Shown: positions 42,784 through 50,652 of the stretch, piece by piece
Layout of the letters: every line of letters begins with the position of its first letter
Numbering within the stretch: position 1 is the stretch's first letter
Position numbers and translations under genes: made by a program
DNA from: Streptomyces sp. TLI_053
GTDB lineage: Bacteria; Actinomycetota; Actinomycetes; Streptomycetales; Streptomycetaceae
Assembly: GCF_900105395.1 (NCBI RefSeq)
Contig: NZ_LT629775.1
Coordinates: 6,785,501-6,849,500, forward strand
DNA length: 64,000 bases
Direction of reading: 5' to 3'
Notes under the pieces: generated by a model
Databases searched by the model: none
What the model was told of the DNA's origin: nothing
The model's input: the letters and a program-made list of their open reading frames with translations, nothing else

Positions 42784-43000
42784 ATGACGGACGACGGTGT
42801 GCGGGTGGTGTTGATCGGGGGCATGTCGAACACCGGGAAGCCGACGCTCGGTCGGCTGCTGGCGGGCCGGCTCGGCTGCGAGTACCGGACGACGGACACG
42901 CCGGCTCGTGCTGGAGGGTTCGGCACTGTGGCCGCCCGAGGTGGCACGACTGACCGTCGGCGGCGTGGCCGCCCACGCGGCCGTCACAGGTGCAGGGTGA
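42784..43000 (+). pseudogene. Broken P-loop kinase gene
   Basis: From ATG 42784 the frame reads VRVVLIGGMSNTGKPTLGRL then LAGRLGCEYRTTDT, a P-loop kinase N-terminus with Pro where Ser/Thr usually follows Lys. At about 42900 the frame shifts by +1 and continues as RLVLEGSALWPPEVARL, a segment that in such kinases lies far downstream, to a stop at 42998. A middle portion is deleted and the 3' end is lost against the convergent AlkD-like gene, which it overlaps by 17 nt. Confidence 0.65.
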
Positions 43001-44069
43001 ACGACCCCTCCCCGTGGCGGCTGCCGTTGACCTGGAGCTCCAGCAGGTGCAGACCGGCGTAGTAGCGCCGGGTGCTGATCGGCTTCACGGCGTGCCGCCG
43101 GACCGCCCGCAGGGTCTCGCCGGGGGCCAGGGTGCGGGTGGTCAGCTTGAAGACCTTGGGCGTGCGGCCGCCGTTGGCCTTGACGTGGTGCACGACGTAG
43201 TCGATCACCACGCTGGTGCTCTCGTCATGGGTGTTGGTCACCGCGAACTCGAACACCAGCTCCTCGCCGAGCCGGAGGTCCGGGGTCAGGACGTGCGGGC
43301 CCTCGACGGTCACCGGGGCGTCCGGGCGGTGGCCGAACAGGGTGAGCGCCTCCGGGCGGCCCGCCTTGATCAGGGTCCGCAGTCCGTGCCGGACCAGCTG
43401 CGGCGTGGTCGGCGCCGGGTCGGCGAGCCAGCGGCCGGCGGCCTCGACGGCGACGGCGGGGTGGTCGCGGCTGATGTCGTTGAGGTGGTTGGCGACCGAG
43501 CGGCGCACGTACTCGGACTCGTCCCGGTACAGCGCGTCGAGCAGGGGCAGCGCGGGCGTCGGATCGGCGATCAGGGCGGGCAGTTGCGGTGCCCACGGCA
43601 GGCGCGGCCGGGTGCCTTCGCTGGCGAGCCGCCGGACGTGCGGGTCCGGGTGGGCGGTCCACGAGGTGATGGCGGCGAGCGCGCGGGCCTGGTCGGCGCG
43701 GAGGAACGGTCGGACGGCGCTCTCGGAGGTGTGCCGGGGGGTGAGCGCGGCGAGCAGTGCGAGCGCGGGTTCGAACGCGTCCAGGCCGCGGACGGCGACG
43801 GCCTCGCCGACGGGGAAGGTCATCCACCCGGTGAACTCCGCGTCCCGCAGCGCCGCGTACAGGACCTGCTCGAACTCCGGGTAGCCGGACGGGAGGTCGG
43901 CGAGCACGGCGTCGCGGATCGCGGTGACGCGCTCGCGGAAGCCGAGCGGGTCCAGGGCCGCGCGGCAGCGGTCGAGGGCGTCGGTGGTGACGCCCGGGCC
44001 GGTGCGGGCGAGGCAGCGGGCGAGCGCGGCGACGGTGTCCGGGGCGATCATCTCGGCGGCCGTGGGCAC
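42984..44069 (-). CDS. AlkD-like HEAT-repeat protein with C-terminal beta domain
   Basis: 361 aa from GTG 44069, which has AGGAGG 7 nt upstream. Residues ~1-235 are helical HEAT-like repeats as in AlkC/AlkD-type DNA alkylation repair proteins: FTGWMTFPVGEAVAVRGL, ITSWTAHPDPHVRRLASEGT, DESEYVRRSVANHLNDISRD. The last ~115 residues (PHVLTPDLRLGEELVFEFAV, LAPGETLRAVRRHAVKPIST) form an added all-beta domain. AlkD removes bulky alkylated bases without base flipping; whether this longer protein is a glycosylase is inferred. Confidence 0.85.
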   Translation of the reverse strand: MPTAAEMIAPDTVAALARCLARTGPGVTTDALDRCRAALDPLGFRERVTAIRDAVLADLPSGYPEFEQVLYAALRDAEFTGWMTFPVGEAVAVRGLDAFEPALALLAALTPRHTSESAVRPFLRADQARALAAITSWTAHPDPHVRRLASEGTRPRLPWAPQLPALIADPTPALPLLDALYRDESEYVRRSVANHLNDISRDHPAVAVEAAGRWLADPAPTTPQLVRHGLRTLIKAGRPEALTLFGHRPDAPVTVEGPHVLTPDLRLGEELVFEFAVTNTHDESTSVVIDYVVHHVKANGGRTPKVFKLTTRTLAPGETLRAVRRHAVKPISTRRYYAGLHLLELQVNGSRHGEGSFTLHL

Positions 44070-44477
44070 GGGGTGGCCTCCTGGTGACGTGCGGGTTTGC
44101 AGTGGCTGTTGAACGGTACGCGGTGGGTCCGACAACGACCGGCCACGCCCGGCGTCGCCGGATCCGGCCATGTTCGTGGTCGAAGACTTCGGGTGCCGAA
44201 TGATCGGATCTGCGGGCCTTGTCCGCTTTGTGTTGGCCTTGCCATGACATCCCCGTATCGGTGGGGTCTGTCCAGCGCCGATCCCGGGAATGTCCGGTGA
44301 TATCCGCGGATGTACCGGCGGGAATTGTTCCGTTCCTGCCCGAGAAATCCGGATCACCCAGTTCCAGGTGGCCGAAGCTGGACATGTCCGGAGATCCGGA
44401 GGTCCATGGAAGGGATTCTGCGGATAAGTTCGACGTCGACCGGTCAGACGGACCGGTCGACATCGGGAGGAAATGCG
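44070..44477 (+). other. Gene-free divergent gap with a dyad before the lectin gene
   Basis: 408 nt between the AlkD-like gene and the lectin gene. It is less GC-rich, with scattered TTGTCC, TTTGTG and CATGACAT stretches that could be promoter elements. The right end holds an 11-bp inverted repeat (44435-44461) ending 5 nt before the lectin ribosome-binding site. No gene seen. Confidence 0.5.
44435..44461 (+). promoter_or_regulatory. Inverted repeat just upstream of lectin ribosome-binding site
   Basis: GTCGACCGGTC (44435-44445) and GACCGGTCGAC (44451-44461), 5-nt spacer. In RNA it would form a stable hairpin next to GGAGGA (44467-44472). It may be an operator or an mRNA-stabilising or translation-controlling hairpin. 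Confidence 0.6.
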
Positions 44478-44936
44478 ATGAAGCTCGTCAAGCGCACCGC
44501 TGCCCTTGCTGCCTCGACGGCCGTCCTGGCCGGCGGCCTGACGTTCCTGTCCACCGGGCCGGCCAGCGCCGCTTCCGGCTACGTCACCCTGACCAACCTC
44601 GCCACCAGCCGTGTCCTGGACAGCAACGGCAACGGCAACGTCTACACCCTGGGCGCCAACGGCGGGTCCTACCAGGTCTGGTGGGCCAACGACGAGGGCA
44701 ACGAGACCTACACCTTCAAGAACCTGGCCACCGGCCGCTGCCTCGACAGCAACGGCGACGGCAAGGTCTACACGCTGGGCTGCAACGGCGGCAACTACCA
44801 GAAGTGGGTCAAGAGCTGGGGCGGCAACGGCTCCTTCTACCGGAACGTCGCCACCGGCCGTTACCTGGACAGCAACGTGAACGGCGACGTCTACGCCATC
44901 GGCGGCAACGGCGGCAACTACCAGAAGTGGAACTGA
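44478..44936 (+). CDS. Secreted single-domain ricin-type beta-trefoil lectin
   Basis: 152 aa. Sec signal peptide (MKLVKRTAALAASTAVLAGG, cleavage near ASA-A at residue 32). The mature ~120 residues are three tandem repeats, each with ATxRxLDSN and a QxW-type end (YQVWW, YQKWV, YQKWN), making one beta-trefoil. Repeats carry LDSNGNGNVYTLGANGG-like loops, usual in carbohydrate- or actin-crosslinking-type trefoils. No catalytic domain is attached, so it is a free secreted binding protein. GGAGGA lies 5 nt before ATG, and a strong terminator follows. Confidence 0.9.
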   Translation: MKLVKRTAALAASTAVLAGGLTFLSTGPASAASGYVTLTNLATSRVLDSNGNGNVYTLGANGGSYQVWWANDEGNETYTFKNLATGRCLDSNGDGKVYTLGCNGGNYQKWVKSWGGNGSFYRNVATGRYLDSNVNGDVYAIGGNGGNYQKWN

Positions 44937-45294
44937 TTCCCGATCGGGGCAATGGCCTCGTGAACGGAAGGCCCGTCCAGTAAGGGAATGAAGAACGCCC
45001 TCCCCGGCGCCTCAATCTCCGGGGAGGGCGTTTTCGCGCGCAATGCGGCGGGGCCCGGTACGGGAACCACCGCATTCCGCGCGGGGCTGCGCACCCGGGC
45101 GGCCGGGCCTGTACCGGTTCCGTTCGGGTTGTCGGTGGGACGTGATCGAATCGGAGCCACGGACGCCGAGTCGATTCGGCGTCCGGCCGAGTCGGTACGT
45201 GATCGGGCTGACCGGTGCCCGGAAACGGGCTCCGCTCCCGCCGAGCCACCCGTGGCGACTCCACCGCCCCGCACACCGCACCCCGGAGACGACG
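44937..45294. other. Gene-free stretch: lectin terminator and upstream region of the next gene
   Basis: 358 nt. The left part holds the terminator (44994-45034). The right 260 nt must contain the promoter of the DUF1963-like gene; I see no clear -35/-10 pair and no gene. Confidence 0.5.
44994..45034 (+). terminator. Lectin gene terminator
   Basis: Perfect 14-bp stem AACGCCCTCCCCGG (44994-45007) and complement (45019-45032), 11-nt loop, followed by TTTTC. Confidence 0.9.
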
Positions 45295-46194
45295 ATGGCC
45301 CGCACGACCCCGCAACGCCCTGTGGATGTGGAGCAGCTCTTCCCCGAACTGGCGCCGCTGCGCCGCGAAGCGATACGCCTCCATCCCCGAGCCGGAAGCC
45401 CGTCGCCGGCCGAGAGCTCGGTCGGCGGGCCGCTGCTGTGGCCCGCCGACGAGCCGTGGCCGATCTGTCCGAGCACGGATCACCCCGGGGAGTGGGGCCA
45501 GCCCGGGACGCAGGGGCCGGTGCCCCTGGTGCCCGTGGTCCAGATCCACCGCCGGGACGTCCCTCAGCTCGACTTCCCCGCCGGGACCGATCTGCTCCAG
45601 GTGCTCTGGTGCCCGTTCATCGTCGACTCCTGCCCGGAGCCGACGCCCCGGGTGATCCGGCGGAGTTCCGGCACGGTGGGTCCGGTCCTCGATGCCGCGC
45701 CGCCGACCGTCGCCACGGCGCCCGAGGGCAGCATCCCGGCCCCGTGCGTCCTGCATCCCGAGCCGGTGACGGACTATCCGAGCTGGGACATGCCGGAGGA
45801 GGTGAGCGAAGCGGTGGGCGTCCGGATGGAGGAACTGAAGGCCCGCACCGGCCTGTGGTACAGCTACCACCTGGCCGAGGCCCCGGGGATCAAGCTCGGC
45901 GGATACCCGAGCTGGACCCAGGAACCCGGCTGGCCGGACTGCCCGACCTGCGGGCGGACGACGGACCATCTCCTGACGGTGAAGAGCTGGGAGTACGACG
46001 GCATGTCGTACCGCACCTGGCTCCCACTGGAGGACCGCGACAGCGAGACCGGCGAGGAGCGCCGCGACGCCACCGGGGGCCGCGCCGCGCACAGTCCCGC
46101 CCAGGTGATGTTCGGCGACGCGGGCGGTGTCTACATCTTCGAGTGCAGGTCGTGCCCGGACCGTCCGGTCGACCACCGCTGGGACTGTTCCTGA
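45295..46194 (+). CDS. DUF1963-like (YwqG-type) protein
   Basis: 299 aa from ATG 45295, with GGAG upstream. Features: GGPLLWPADEPWPICPSTDH near residue 44, VPVVQIHRRDVPQLDFPAGT, KLGGYPSWTQEPGWPDCPTC, and a second Cys pair CRSCPDRP close to the C-terminus. The GGxPxWxQxP signature recalls DUF1963/YwqG proteins. Two CxxC-like pairs suggest a zinc site. Function unknown; cytoplasmic, no signal peptide. Confidence 0.8.
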   Translation: MARTTPQRPVDVEQLFPELAPLRREAIRLHPRAGSPSPAESSVGGPLLWPADEPWPICPSTDHPGEWGQPGTQGPVPLVPVVQIHRRDVPQLDFPAGTDLLQVLWCPFIVDSCPEPTPRVIRRSSGTVGPVLDAAPPTVATAPEGSIPAPCVLHPEPVTDYPSWDMPEEVSEAVGVRMEELKARTGLWYSYHLAEAPGIKLGGYPSWTQEPGWPDCPTCGRTTDHLLTVKSWEYDGMSYRTWLPLEDRDSETGEERRDATGGRAAHSPAQVMFGDAGGVYIFECRSCPDRPVDHRWDCS

Positions 46195-46287
46195 GGCGGC
46201 GCGACCGGTGATGTCAGTGCGGGTGGGCGGGAAGTCGCCGGGCTGCGTTGGCAGGTACGACGGGGTCCCTCCTGGAGGTCGTGGTGT

Positions 46288-46320
46288 CGGCGGCTCCTGC
46301 GGTGGTCGCAGGAGCCGCCG
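46288..46320 (-). terminator. Terminator after DUF397 gene, copy 1
   Basis: 14-bp stem CGGCGGCTCCTGCG (46288-46301) and complement (46307-46320), loop GTGGT. It starts 6 nt after the stop at 46326. Confidence 0.8.
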
Positions 46321-46325
46321 AGTGT

Positions 46326-46529
46326 TCACGGCCGGGCGGGGAGTTCGCCGGTGTTGATGGCGGTGATGAAGGATCGCCAGGCGGCGGTGGTGAAGGTGAG
46401 GGTGGGTCCGTGAGGGTCCTTGCTGTCACGGACGGGAACTGTGCCGGTGGAACCGTCGGCGACTTCGATGCAGTTCCCGCCTTCGCTGCCGCTGTAACTG
46501 CTCTTGTACCAGGTTGCGATGGAGTGCAT
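46326..46529 (-). CDS. DUF397 small protein, copy 1
   Basis: 67 aa. Reads WYKSSYSGSEGGNCIEVADG, VPVRDSKDPHGPTLTFTTAA, WRSFITAINTGEL: the standard DUF397 pattern (WxKSSxSxxxGxxCVEVA, RDSKDPxGPxLxF). DUF397 genes usually sit next to XRE/DUF5753 regulators and may act as their partners in development or antibiotic control. It lies downstream of a near-copy (46596) and shares its C-terminal 40 residues almost exactly. Confidence 0.93.
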   Translation of the reverse strand: MHSIATWYKSSYSGSEGGNCIEVADGSTGTVPVRDSKDPHGPTLTFTTAAWRSFITAINTGELPARP

Positions 46530-46557
46530 ATGGGTTCCCTCCCGGAGGTCGTGGCGT

Positions 46558-46590
46558 CGGCGGCTCCTGCGGTGGCCGCAGGAGCCGCCG
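46558..46590 (-). terminator. Terminator between DUF397 genes, copy 2
   Basis: Same 14-bp stem as at 46288, with loop GTGGC: 46558-46571 pairs with 46577-46590. It should separate the downstream DUF397 gene from the XRE operon. Confidence 0.8.
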
Positions 46591-46595
46591 AGTGT

Positions 46596-46805
46596 TCACG
46601 GCTGGGTGGGGAGTTCGCCGGTGTTGATGGCGGTGATGAAGGATCGCCAGGCGGCGGTGGTGAAGGTGAGGGCGGGTCCGTGGGGGTCCTTGCTGTCACG
46701 GACGGGAACTATGTCCGGAATCTCGTCGCCGACCTCGACGCAGTCGCCGTCGGCGATGCTGTAGGTGCTCTTGCGCCACCGGGCGTTACGGAAAACACGA
46801 TTCAT
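46596..46805 (-). CDS. DUF397 small protein, copy 2
   Basis: 69 aa. ARWRKSTYSIADGDCVEVGD, VPVRDSKDPHGPALTFTTAA, WRSFITAINTGELPTQP. Its ATG overlaps the stop of the XRE gene as ATGA, so translation is coupled. The N-terminal 29 residues differ from copy 1 while the rest is nearly identical. This copy is the one physically tied to the XRE regulator. Confidence 0.93.
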   Translation of the reverse strand: MNRVFRNARWRKSTYSIADGDCVEVGDEIPDIVPVRDSKDPHGPALTFTTAAWRSFITAINTGELPTQP

Positions 46806-47656
46806 TTGCCGTACTCCTCTGCGACCTGCCTCAACCAGGAGATCGACTTTTCAGGTTGGGCCGAGGACGCCATGAGTCGATGGAAGACGTCCTCGTGGCG
46901 GGCAATCTCGGACTGCTGCTCGATGTAGGTCTTGCTGCTGATTGTCTCGCAGTAGACCACGCTGCTCGGGATGTCACTGAACGCGAAGATCGAGAAGGAC
47001 GACCCCATGGATGTGTGGGCGCCCGCCGAGAACGGAAGCACTTGCACGGTGATGTTGGGGCGCTCCTCGGCCATGGTCGCGATGTGATTCAACTGCTCTG
47101 CCATGACGAGTTCACTGCCGACGGGGCGTCGAATGGCGGCCTCGCCGATGATTGCCCAGATCTGAGGTGGGCTGGTGCGGTCGAGGATGTGCTGTCGCTC
47201 CATGCGAAGCGCGAGCTTCAGCTCGACGCTTTCGGTGGACTCCGTCGGTGTCATCGCGCGGATGATGTGCCGGGCGTAGCCCTCCGTCTGGAGCAAGCCG
47301 GGCACGGCCTCGCACTGGAACGTCACGATCTTCGTGGCGTCGGTCTCGAAGCCGACGTAGGCGCGGAATCGATCGGGCAGCGCATCGCCGTAGGCGTGCC
47401 ACCAACCCTGTTGCCGGCTCTGCCTCGTGAGTTTCAGGAACTGCTTCACCTCTTCGGGTGAAGTAATCCCGTAGTGCGCCAACAGCTTCGCCGCGTCGCG
47501 CTCTTGTAGTGACACGAGGCCACTCTCGATCCGGCTCAGCTTGGAGGCGGACCAGCCGAGCGCGGCGGCCACGTCCTTGGCGCTCATGTCGCGTGACGAG
47601 CGCAACTTGCCAAGCTCGCCGCCGAGCCTACGCCGCAGCACGGTCGGACTGCTCAC
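46802..47656 (-). CDS. XRE-family regulator with DUF5753 domain (WhiJ-like)
   Basis: 284 aa. N-terminal HTH (about 8-65): LGGELGKLRSSRDMSAKDVA, AALGWSASKLSRIESGLVSL. The DUF5753 effector region (about 100-280) includes EAVPGLLQTEGYARHIIRAM and MEERPNITVQVLPFSAGAHT-like AEERPNITVQVLPF. Such regulators (WhiJ and its many paralogues) govern development and secondary metabolism with a DUF397 partner. The divergent HATPase gene completes the common three-gene set. Starts at GTG/ATG region 47656 with no obvious ribosome-binding site. Confidence 0.93.
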   Translation of the reverse strand: MSSPTVLRRRLGGELGKLRSSRDMSAKDVAAALGWSASKLSRIESGLVSLQERDAAKLLAHYGITSPEEVKQFLKLTRQSRQQGWWHAYGDALPDRFRAYVGFETDATKIVTFQCEAVPGLLQTEGYARHIIRAMTPTESTESVELKLALRMERQHILDRTSPPQIWAIIGEAAIRRPVGSELVMAEQLNHIATMAEERPNITVQVLPFSAGAHTSMGSSFSIFAFSDIPSSVVYCETISSKTYIEQQSEIARHEDVFHRLMASSAQPEKSISWLRQVAEEYGK

Positions 47657-47881
47657 TCGTCACACTCCCTGCCTGTTCGGGTCCTTGCATAGTCTGCCAC
47701 CCCTCGCCGAGCCTCAACCATGATGGCAGAGGCTGCAATTGCAGCTGAGATGCGCTTGCACGCAACAGCCTGCGAGGTGCACACTACACGAAGTGACGAT
47801 CTGGACCGTCTGAGTGATCAAGCGGCCGGTCGCCGGGCATTCCCATGCCCCAACTCCCTGCACGCGGAAGGTGAATCCGCC

Positions 47882-48298
47882 ATGTCCTCCTGCAACTCCT
47901 CCCCCTCTCCCTCCTCCTCCCTCTCCACCTGGCTGCCGCGCAGCCGGCGCTCGCCCGGGGAGGCGCGGCGGCTCCTCGAAAACCTGCTCGCCGACGCCCC
48001 CGGTGGCGAACGTTTCTTCGACGCCGGGCAGTTGCTCGTCAGCGAACTCGTGACGAACGCCGTCCTGCACGGCACGCCGATGGGGCGCCGGATCCACCTC
48101 GTCATCGACGTCGACCGGTGGCGGCTTCGGATCGAGGTGCACGACGCGCGTGGCGAACGGGGGCCGGTGCTGCGGGCGGCGTCCGGCGAGGACGAGTCCG
48201 GGCGCGGCCTGGTGCTCGTCAAGTTGCTGGCGCAGAGATGGGGTTGCTGTCCCCGCGAGGGCGTGGGGAAGATCGTCTGGGTGGAGATCGCGCCGTAG
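47882..48298 (+). CDS. HATPase-domain protein (anti-sigma-factor-like)
   Basis: 138 aa from ATG 47882, with GGAAGGTGA about 7 nt upstream. After a Ser-rich N-terminus, a GHKL ATPase fold is visible: N-box LLVSELVTNAVLHGTPMG, G1-like VHDARGER and G2-like ESGRGLVLVKLLAQRWG. RsbW/SpoIIAB-type proteins of this kind phosphorylate anti-sigma antagonists or bind sigma factors. In Streptomyces many are paired with XRE/DUF397 genes, as here. Divergent from the XRE gene over a 225-nt gap. Confidence 0.9.
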   Translation: MSSCNSSPSPSSSLSTWLPRSRRSPGEARRLLENLLADAPGGERFFDAGQLLVSELVTNAVLHGTPMGRRIHLVIDVDRWRLRIEVHDARGERGPVLRAASGEDESGRGLVLVKLLAQRWGCCPREGVGKIVWVEIAP

Positions 48299-48483
48299 TC
48301 CGACGACGAAGGAACGACGGATTCCGGCCGTTGGGACGGTGGTTGGTGCACGGCTTCCACGGAACGGGTGACCCGTCAGGCTCGTGACGCGCCGCGCGCC
48401 CCGGTCTGCGGAGGCGAATCGGCAGCACAGGGCCGTCCTGACGACAATTCCCCTGTCATATGCGGAACTTCACACTCCCTCCC

Positions 48484-48489
48484 TATATT
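48484..48489 (+). promoter_or_regulatory. Possible -10 element upstream of a secreted-protein gene
   Basis: TATATT is unusually AT-rich for this genome and lies 72 nt before the GTG at 48562. GGAAC (48464-48468) stands 15 nt upstream, which recalls the -35 of ECF sigma factors. No TTGACA-like hexamer is at the right distance. Confidence 0.4.
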
Positions 48490-48561
48490 CACCGAGGCAC
48501 ATCCCGGCCGCGGGTCTCAGCGGCACGTTCTGTCACCACCGACAACGAGGACGGAACCATC

Positions 48562-48900
48562 GTGCGCAGGAACACCAAGAGGATCAGCCTGGCCGGCTGT
48601 CTGCTGGCCGGCGTCGCCGCGGCCGCGGTCGTCACGGCGCCGGCCGCGAGCGCGCAGACCAGCTCGCCGACCCGGCTCGACAGCATCAACTGCAGCACCG
48701 GCACCTTCGGCTCCGACGGCAACCAGTGGTACTACAACATCTCCTGCTCGGCCACCGGCACCACCAAGTGGTGGGTGAACATCAGCTGCACCGACAACTC
48801 CACCCGCACCGCCGGCCCGTACACCACCTTCCAGAACGTCCGCGTGTACTGCCCGCCGAACACCACCCCCAAGCAGGGCTGGGTCAGCTACACCCCGTGA
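48562..48900 (+). CDS. Small secreted protein with four cysteines
   Basis: 112 aa from GTG 48562, with GAGGACGGAA upstream. Signal peptide (VRRNTKRISLAGCLLAGVAA, cleavage after ASA near residue 32). The mature ~80 residues contain four Cys (INCSTG, ISCSATG, ISCTDN, VYCPP), probably two disulfides, and many Thr/Asn/Trp/Tyr. This looks like a small beta-rich extracellular protein. No family recognised. Monocistronic, with a terminator 14 nt after the stop. Confidence 0.82.
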   Translation: MRRNTKRISLAGCLLAGVAAAAVVTAPAASAQTSSPTRLDSINCSTGTFGSDGNQWYYNISCSATGTTKWWVNISCTDNSTRTAGPYTTFQNVRVYCPPNTTPKQGWVSYTP

Positions 48901-48913
48901 CGCCGTGACCGAC

Positions 48914-48947
48914 CGTGCCGCCGCCCCGGCTCGGGGGCGGCGGCACG
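48914..48947. terminator. Bidirectional hairpin terminator
   Basis: 14-bp perfect stem (CGTGCCGCCGCCCC at 48914-48927, complement at 48934-48947), 6-nt loop, between convergent stops 48900 and 48968. Confidence 0.85.
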
Positions 48948-48967
48948 ACCGGGTCGCGCGTCGACGG

Positions 48968-49636
48968 CTACGCCCGGCGCAGCCCCAACTCCCCCGCGCG
49001 CAGGCCGGCCTGGAAGCGGGAGTCGGCTTCGAGCCGGGCCATCAGTTCGGCCACCCGCCGCCGGTAGGTGCGCAGTGAGACGCCGAGCCGCCGCGCCGCC
49101 ACCTCGTCGGTGAGCCCGGAGGCGAGGGAACGCAGGATGGTGCGGCCGTCCGCGTCGAGGTGCGGGACGTCGCCGGACAGGTAGACGTCGAGGTCGACGG
49201 CGCTGTCCCAGGCGGCCTGGAAGAGCGCGTGCACGCCGTCGATCAGGGCCTGCGACGTGGTCACGGTGTACTCGCGGCCGGCCGGGTTCTCCCGGCCCGC
49301 GAGGATCATCACCCGGCGGTCGATGAGGATGGTCTCGTGCGGCAGCGGTGAGCCGCTGATCCGGACGAGGGCGCCCGCGGCCTGCACCACCCGGAGGTGG
49401 ACGCGGGCCTCCTCGTCGGCGAGGGCGACCGGGCTGAGGAGCTTGCGGGTGGTGAAGCCGGGCTCGGCGGCGTCCCGCATCCGGGTCCGGATCGCGGCCC
49501 GCGCCTCCGGCCGGGACCAGGTGCGGAGGTCCCTGGCCGCGCACAGGAACTCGGTCCGTGCGGACTCGAAGAGATGGCCTGCGCGCGCGATCAGTTCGGC
49601 GTCGCCGTGGACCGAGAACACCTGGTCGTTGCTCAT
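48968..49636 (-). CDS. LuxR-type HTH regulator with TrmB-like/PLD-like sensor half
   Basis: 222 aa from ATG 49636. The N-terminal ~150 residues (LFESARTEFLCAARDLRTWS, ETILIDRRVMILAGRENPAG) resemble the phospholipase-D-like C-terminal domain seen in TrmB-type and related Streptomyces regulators. The C-terminus is a LuxR-like HTH (ILRSLASGLTDEVAARRLGV, SLRTYRRRVAELMARLEADS). Divergent from an aldo/keto reductase by 67 nt, which it may regulate. Effector unknown. Confidence 0.85.
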   Translation of the reverse strand: MSNDQVFSVHGDAELIARAGHLFESARTEFLCAARDLRTWSRPEARAAIRTRMRDAAEPGFTTRKLLSPVALADEEARVHLRVVQAAGALVRISGSPLPHETILIDRRVMILAGRENPAGREYTVTTSQALIDGVHALFQAAWDSAVDLDVYLSGDVPHLDADGRTILRSLASGLTDEVAARRLGVSLRTYRRRVAELMARLEADSRFQAGLRAGELGLRRA

Positions 49637-49703
49637 CCGTCCAGTCTGGCAGCAACTGGCCACGGTCTCGCCGGGGTTCTCGGCGGCGGACAGCATGGGG
49701 CGC

Positions 49704-50555
49704 ATGACGACCACGACGACCACGACATTCCTCCTCGGCGGCGACCTCGCTGTCCACCGGCTCGGCTTCGGCGCGATGCGCCTCGCCGCCGGCACCTTCG
49801 AGGGCCCGGCGCGGGATCCGGCGACCGGTATCGCGGTGCTGCGGCGCGCCGTCGAGCTCGGGGTGAACCACATCGACACGGCCGGCTTCTACAACCGCGG
49901 AGCGGTGCGCGCGAACGAACTGATCCGCAGGGCGCTGACCCCGTACCGGGACGACCTGGTGATCGCGACCAAGGTCGGCCCGCTGCCCGGTCCGGACGGT
50001 GTGCCGACCGGGAAGGCGGGGCCGGGCGAGCTGCGCGGTCTGGTGGAGGCGGACCTGCGGGCCCTCGGGCTGGACCGGCTGGACCTGGTCTACCTGCGGG
50101 TGGGCGGGCTGACCGGGCCGGACACCGAGTCGATCGCGGACCGGTTCGCGGCGCTCGCCGAGCTCCGTGAGCAGGGGCTGATCCGGCACCTGGGCGTGAG
50201 CAACGTCGACGCCGCCCAGCTCGCCGAGGCGCGGGCGGTCGCGCCCGTGGCGGCGGTGCAGAACTCGTTCGAGAACGGTGCGGGGCTGCTGGCCACCTGC
50301 GAGGCGGCGGGAATCGCGTACGTGCCGTACTTCCCGCTCGGCGGGGGCCTGGTCCCGCTCGACCGCGAACGGCTCGGCCGGGTCGCCGCCCGGGTGGGCG
50401 GGACCACGTCGCAGGTGGCGCTCGCCGCACTGCTGGCGGAATCGCCGTCGGTGCTGGCGATTCCGGGCACCGGGTCGCTCGACCACCTGGAGGAGAACCT
50501 CGCGGCGGGCGGTCTCGCGCTCGGCGCGGAGGACCTGGCGGACCTGCGCGCCTGA
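49704..50555 (+). CDS. Aldo/keto reductase
   Basis: 283 aa. (beta/alpha)8 AKR: LGFGAMRLAAG, catalytic Asp/Tyr in NHIDTAGFYNRG, Lys in LVIATKVG, VSNVDAAQLAEA, and the NADPH-binding end (SPSVLAIPGTGSLDHLEENL). The usual catalytic His (xLHxx) is Arg here (LDLVYLRVGG), a change I have seen in other actinobacterial AKRs. ATG 49704 follows CAGCAT by 7 nt, possibly a leaderless start. The Thr run at the N-terminus is low-complexity. Substrate unknown. Confidence 0.93.
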   Translation: MTTTTTTTFLLGGDLAVHRLGFGAMRLAAGTFEGPARDPATGIAVLRRAVELGVNHIDTAGFYNRGAVRANELIRRALTPYRDDLVIATKVGPLPGPDGVPTGKAGPGELRGLVEADLRALGLDRLDLVYLRVGGLTGPDTESIADRFAALAELREQGLIRHLGVSNVDAAQLAEARAVAPVAAVQNSFENGAGLLATCEAAGIAYVPYFPLGGGLVPLDRERLGRVAARVGGTTSQVALAALLAESPSVLAIPGTGSLDHLEENLAAGGLALGAEDLADLRA

Positions 50556-50576
50556 GCGGGGGTGCGACTGCTCCTC

Positions 50577-50633
50577 GGCGGCACGACCGGCCTTCGGCGG
50601 CACGACCGGCCTTCGGCGGCACGACCTGCCTTC
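50577..50633. repeat. Three tandem 19-bp repeats
   Basis: GGCGGCACGACCGGCCTTC at 50577-50595, 50596-50614 and 50615-50633 (one mismatch in the third). They lie between the convergent AKR and AAA-ATPase stops (50555, 50653). Confidence 0.85.
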
Positions 50634-50652
50634 GGCCGCCCGGCAGTACGGC

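Larger units (their letters stand above)
46264..46711. repeat. 178-bp direct duplication with 270-bp period (DUF397 gene end plus terminator)
   Basis: 46264-46441 and 46534-46711 differ at roughly nine positions. Each copy contains the 3' half of a DUF397 gene and its terminator. The 5' halves of the two genes have diverged much more, so either selection or gene conversion keeps the 3' parts alike. Confidence 0.85.

Noticed and set aside
46220..46240. GGGAAGTCG at 46228 as a fifth copy of the dispersed palindrome
   Set aside because: The complementary right arm is missing, so there is no palindrome.
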